A DNA stretch of 64,000 nucleotides from Diatrype stigma (Eukaryota > Ascomycota > Sordariomycetes > Xylariales > Diatrypaceae). Position 1 is the stretch's first letter. The number at the start of each line of letters is the position of its first letter. The notes beneath the pieces are model-generated. The model worked only from the letters and a program-made list of their open reading frames with translations. It did not search any database and was not told the DNA's origin. Location: NCBI GenBank assembly GCA_022225965.2, contig JAKJXP020000125.1, positions 1 to 64,000 of the forward strand, written 5' to 3'. Shown in pieces: positions 60,192-64,000 of the stretch. The translations under genes and the position numbers were made by a program.

Positions 60192-60518
60192 TATAATAAG
60201 GGCTTATAAGGCTTAAAACGTATAAAACAAATTAGCTTATAATTTTGTATGGTCTTAAGGAGCGTATTAAAAAGCTAAGATTTAAGAGACGTCGAAGGGA
60301 ATTCGACGGAGTATTTATATACAGCAATTTGTAAGTACGTATTAATACGTATCCTTTATTTCCAGCTTCCGCGGCTTCCGCTGTTATAACTTCAATGGCT
60401 ATATTAGGCAGGAATGCATTCCAATACTTCCTGTAGCAAGGGATGAGGTATATTTCAATATATCCTGCAGTTGGTGATAACTGCAGTTGTTGTTGGTCCG
60501 GAATACCCCCGTGTGACA
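60192..60518 (-). repeat. LTR, right copy (5' LTR of the element)
   Basis: 327 bp, the same length as the left LTR. Here the inner 94 bases carry the RIP changes (TATAATAAGGG where the left copy has TGTGACAAGGG), and the outer 230 bases are nearly clean, ending CCCCCGTGTGACA. Because LTRs are identical at insertion, their differences date and polarise the mutations. Confidence 0.92.
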
Positions 60519-60523
60519 GAAGG
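60519..60523. repeat. Target-site duplication, right copy
   Basis: GAAGG, matching 53090-53094, immediately outside the right LTR. Confidence 0.85.
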
Positions 60524-62084
60524 AGATCAGGTCGACGGAGAACGACGACACCCACGATACGTTCCGCCGGGATATGTCGCCCGAGATCCACACCAGAGGT
60601 CGCGGGTCTCGAATCCGGAACTTGTCTCCTCCTTTCCGTGATCTCTGATGATGTCCGGGTGACACAGCAACAGCTGAAGCGGCTCCGAAGCCTCGCAAAT
60701 GCTGGTGCCAGCGGTCCTGGGGAGGCAGGAATGTTCGCTCCCTGTCGTTGAAGTCCATTTCCTCGGATGGCCCGTACGGTCCATCAATAAGGTCGGATCG
60801 AAGGCTTTGGGCGTGGAGTTGGGACTGGAAGGTCGAATGGTCGTAGATTACTTGGAGTTGCTTGCTCATGTCAGGGGTGAACGAGTCGTTCAATAGGCTT
60901 AATTCTGAGGCAGTGAGAGACTAGACGTTAATAAATTGTGACTGGGGTGACAGTGGTAGTAGGTTAAAAAACTTACGTTGCATGATCCTCGCCGTTGTTT
61001 CTTCGATGCTGCCAATCTTTTGGTAAGTTGAGAGGTGGATCATCGCTTGAGCAAATGTCATCACCCGAGTCACTTCAGCATAGTCGTCTCGGACAGCTTT
61101 GACTAATTCCCGCAACTTATCAACTCCGCCTCCAAGAGCCTTCGCCACCTTGGCTGGGGTGTTTGTTAGGCTTCTCTTCTTTTTGCTTTTTTCGTAAAGT
61201 AGTGATCAAGAAGTAGTGATCATGCTTACTTAAGGTCCCATGCTTCATATACGAGCCTGCAGCAACGATAAATGCCATGATAGAGACGAATAACTTGCTG
61301 ATTGCCTTAAACATTGGAACAGACTTGATCTTCTCCCGAAGTGTCCTTATCTCACAACTGTAGTCGTCAATCACCTGGAACATTGACACGATATCATCGT
61401 CGAGTTCACCAACGTTTTCATAAGTCTTGTGGGAATTATTAGTGTATAACACAGACGAAGTTCCGGGACAGCAGCATAGGTAAAATACCGTGATGAATAG
61501 CATAATGGCCTTGATTGCAACTTCATAGTGTGTTTGGGATGTGACCTCACTAACGATGAAAGCTGTCGCTGCTAAAACCTTGATGCCGCTATAAAGAACC
61601 TTCGATACAAACCGGAATAGATTCTTCATGGATGTGTTCAGTGTTCTGAAGACTTTCTGGGTCTTCTTGGTGAATGAAAGTTGCTTATGACGACTTTCCC
61701 GCGGCTTCTGTTTGGATTGCTTGGCCTCATCATTGGCCTTTCGCGAATCCTCGTTTTCTTTCTGCTTGTGCTGTTCGAGATATGCTTCCAGCAAGTCCAG
61801 ACTTTTCTGTTGCTCTTCGTGGTTTTTTGGGGGGTCATTAGCGATCTGGACTAAAGCCTTTAGAGCAGGGTCGCTGCTGCTTTCTGGAATTTTCTTGTCG
61901 CCGGGTGAGATATCTAGCTTGAGTGAGAGCATAGCCCTGTGCATTGTTAGGATAATGGGGACCTGGGTAATCTGTAGGATTTCACTAACGTGCTATCCTC
62001 GAATTCAAAAGCGTCGAGATTAATGTCGTCGAACCACTTTGTCAGTCCGTCCCCAGAAGATACCATATTTGACTTTGGCTTCAT
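60519..62084 (-). pseudogene. 5' part of the split NTPase/STAND-like gene
   Basis: Exons 62084-61990, 61936-61230, 61153-60977 and 60904-60519, the last cut by the retrotransposon. Introns of 53, 76 and 72 bp have GTTAGT/ACAG, GTAAGC/CCAG and GTAAGT/TCAG ends, two of them with CTAAC branch sites. The joins keep one frame (DST/AMLSL, GTL/TKVAKAL, MQ/QLSLLND). At the insertion point the frame phase is 0, and ISF continues as LHEF at 53089, giving an ancestral protein of 637 aa. The N-terminal part has a Lys/Glu-rich coil (about 60-110) and two or three hydrophobic helices (IKVLAATAFIV, IKAIMLFITVFY, LFVSIMAFIVAAG). The later LVWISG...SWVSSF is where NACHT proteins have the P-loop, but no GxxxxGK[ST] is visible. 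Such NLR-like genes often act in non-self recognition; that role is only inferred. Confidence 0.78.
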
Positions 62085-62192
62085 GTTGTCAGTTTTGGGG
62101 GGAGATCAGAGTGCGGGAGCAGTATAGGGTGTGTATTGGACTAGTCTAAAACCTGGCCAGCCCCTAAAGAGGGGGGGACCAGCCGACTACCT

Positions 62193-62198
62193 ATATAA
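62193..62198 (-). promoter_or_regulatory. Candidate TATA box of the disrupted gene
   Basis: TATATA on the minus strand about 110 bp upstream of the start at 62084. Positional evidence only. Confidence 0.3.
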
Positions 62199-62692
62199 CT
62201 CGTTACCCCTCAGCGACCTCGTAGAAGTAACGTTGCGTGCTCCTTTCGTGTTCGTGTCCATATAGTCCTTGGCTGTATCCGATGCAACCGGAAAACCCCT
62301 GTATAACGCCCCTGACCCCGACACATGTTTCTTCGAGATTCGCGGCCAGGAATAAGTCTATCGACTGGTCATGCACAAGTGTAGTTTGATCGGAAACATG
62401 CAGAATAGTGGTAACTTCTCACTGCCGCACACAGATAGGAAGGATTCCTCCGGGCCCTCGAATCAGGTCAACTGTGACTTATCTATAAGATTCGAAGGCG
62501 TATGCGGCGTTTGTGTGGCGTTGGCAACTATCTTGGGCCAATGGAGTTTGCGATTGTTTCTGTAGGACCCCAAAACTTGATTGAGTTGTAGTTGCATCTG
62601 TGTCACGCAAAACCTTTTCATAGGTTCTCTTAAGTCCTGGTGGCGTTAGCTGAAGAGCAACTCGAGTAAATCAATAAAAGGGGAGATGCGCA

Positions 62693-62699
62693 TATAAAG
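62693..62699 (+). promoter_or_regulatory. Candidate TATA box of the right-edge gene
   Basis: TATAAAG about 145 bp upstream of the start at 62838, on the coding strand. Positional evidence only. Confidence 0.35.
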
Positions 62700-62837
62700 C
62701 AGGGGACACGTCACCCTCTTGGACCCAACTTGGACTGATTCAATGACTATTCATTCAGAAGAGGATTTTATCGAAATTGTGATATTTTCCGCGAGATACT
62801 ATTCAACCCAACAAATTTATAAGCAGTATAGGATACC

Positions 62838-64000
62838 ATGTCTGAGCTTCATACAACCCAGCATAGCGCCCACGATGGCCGGAACAGCCCATCTTCCATT
62901 TCAGTAAGTAATATACCAGCCAAAATTTACTTTCGCACGTCTGATTAAGAAAAATAAAGCAACAGCAACGCCTTGATCTAATTACTATGGAGTTGAACGA
63001 TATACGTAATATGATTAGGAGTTTCCCGGAATTGGAGAAGAGGGTTCAAGCCCTTGAACAGAGATATGCCAGCGTCGTAGGCACGGTTGAGGACGAACTG
63101 GACAGACTGAGCCTGAGAGAGAGCGAGACGGCGAGTCAAGATGACCAGGCGGACAAACGCGAGCTCAACGGCGAAGAGCTAAAGGGTCCCGAACGTCCCG
63201 AAACGGATCTCCTGAAGGTACATGTTAAGTTCCGCAAGGAAATACTCCACAGCTCTGGGGATCTAGTTTGGGTGAAAGGTTCAGGCGTGGAAGACTCAGA
63301 CGTGGAAGTCTTGCCTTCGCAACGGAAATCGTTTCGCTACGCGGAGCTTAAAAACGGGAAATTACTTTTCTATGTCGAACGGTCGACAAAGCTGTACGAA
63401 ATCTTGCTAGGCTTCTACCCTCCTGAAACGGGACAGCTAAAAGAATTCTCTTCTGCTCTCCAATTTAACAGCATATTCCCTCTCGTGCACTGCCGAGATA
63501 GACTCAAGGAGCTAGAGAACTCAACGACCGACGACAGACTAAGGACGGAATTGAGGGCCTTGGATCTTTTGTATGAGCGCAAGCACCACTTTCGCAATGC
63601 TAAGCAACAGTACGACAAGCTGCAAGGGGCCAAAACGATCAACCACGAACTCCTCAGGGGTCTCTTTTCGACAGACCAGCTGGTTGTGTTTCGTGAGCTA
63701 CGGGACGAGTGGGCAATCGCCCGCGTGAAAACAGTGTTCGTAGATGAACAACAACGTTCCAGGTATGAACTAGAATTAGCATGCGAAGCGATCGATTTCG
63801 ACGGAAAAACCTTCCGGACTCACACCTACAGAAAAGAAATCGAAAATTTCGTGGGCACCAAGAACATCACAGAGCTAGCGGTGTACCCACTGTCCCACCA
63901 TCCAGGCAAGGAAAGCCTTATCGAGGACTCCATCAAGTCAGGGAGGATATGGAAAGCCCTACATGATAAACTGACGACTTCAGACGGGCAACCAGGTTCA
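62838..64000 (+). CDS. AAA-ATPase-type protein with DUF7025-like N-terminus, partial
   Basis: Exon 1 is 62838-62903 and exon 2 starts at 62960 and runs off the window; 369 residues are visible. The 56-bp phase-0 intron has GTAAGT and TAAAG ends and joins SPSSIS to QQQRLDLITM. An ATG inside exon 2 (62987) is an alternative start. A heptad-rich coiled coil (about 30-75, LEKRVQALEQRY) is followed by a charged linker. Then comes a region with KLYEILLGFYPP, then LLRGLFSTDQLVVFRE and CEAIDFDGKTFR. In fungi this layout precedes a C-terminal AAA ATPase domain (DUF7025-containing AAA proteins); that domain would lie beyond 64000 and is not seen. Codon use is even and there are no RIP signs, although the retrotransposon is only 2.3 kb away. 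Confidence 0.75.

Larger units (their letters stand above)
53095..60518 (-). mobile_element. Ty3/gypsy LTR retrotransposon, RIP-degraded
   Basis: 7,424 bp, bounded by 327-bp LTRs and a GAAGG duplication. Coding direction is the minus strand. Reverse transcriptase remains at 56296-56102 (FMFIPKPDLNNPLRSVINYRGLN, normally VDYRGLN). RNase H remains at 55483-55292 (VYIETDISDFVIGAIIFQK and INYEIHNKELLAIIDFF). The linker INYRSGKQNKKAD lies at about 55155-55100, before where integrase should be. A Pro/Asn/Lys-rich stretch at 58409-58215 may be Gag. The interior is extremely AT-rich and full of stops. A conserved Trp after the RNase H core has become TGA, the expected RIP outcome. It is inactive. It interrupts exon 4 of the gene at 52541-62084. 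Confidence 0.93.
62085..62837. other. Divergent promoter region
   Basis: 753 bp between the disrupted gene (-) and the AAA-type gene (+). Apart from the two TATA candidates I see no repeats or coding frames. Confidence 0.5.

Overview
The window is nuclear DNA of a filamentous ascomycete (Pezizomycotina, most likely a Sordariomycete; I cannot name the genus). The evidence is short GT-AG introns of about 50-130 bp with internal CTAAC/CTGAC-type branch sites, fungal-only families (FunK1 kinase, AA9 lytic polysaccharide monooxygenase, DUF3807, QDE-1-like RNA-dependent RNA polymerase), and a retrotransposon with the C-to-T/G-to-A signature of repeat-induced point mutation (RIP). I found no rRNA, tRNA or CRISPR.

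Layout. 1-6231 is gene-free, with simple repeats. 6232-7775 is a peptide:N-glycanase-like PNG1 lacking the catalytic Cys. 10423-11751 (-) is a proline-rich SPRY protein and 13076-15472 (-) a vacuolar-type Ca2+/H+ exchanger. 17423-18192 is a Tourist/PIF-Harbinger-like element containing a 9-bp minisatellite. 19523-26231 holds a four-exon cytochrome P450 (-), a zinc alcohol dehydrogenase (-) and a divergent short-chain dehydrogenase (+), a possible small oxidative locus. 27337-28250 is a secreted AA9 LPMO. 28770-28999 is a 54-bp-arm inverted repeat beside a membrane-protein relic. 29089-31473 is a FunK1 kinase and 33810-34422 a small hypothetical gene. 35605-39893 (-) is an RNA-silencing RdRP. 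41036-41587 is a gamma-glutamylcyclotransferase-like protein. 42825-45593 is a 922-aa protein of unknown function with four degenerate internal repeats, preceded by a 12/24-bp minisatellite. 47209-47840 is a small Cys/His-rich protein, 48646-50346 a single-exon P450, and 50839-51572 a DUF3807 protein.

The right end is the most informative part. A gene on the minus strand (start 62084, end 52541, four exons, NTPase/STAND-like) is split inside exon 4 by a complete 7,424-bp Ty3/gypsy LTR retrotransposon (53095-60518). The LTRs are both 327 bp and the target-site duplication is GAAGG. Removing the element and one duplication copy rejoins the reading frame exactly. The element is heavily RIP-mutated and its interior is very AT-rich. 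The outer part of each LTR is spared, so the two LTRs together preserve an almost unmutated consensus. Divergent from the broken gene is the 5' part of a DUF7025-like/AAA-ATPase-type gene that runs off the window.

Two genome-defence layers are visible: a QDE-1-like polymerase for RNA silencing, and the RIP footprint on the retrotransposon. All exon structures were deduced by eye from splice signals and frame continuity, without transcript data.
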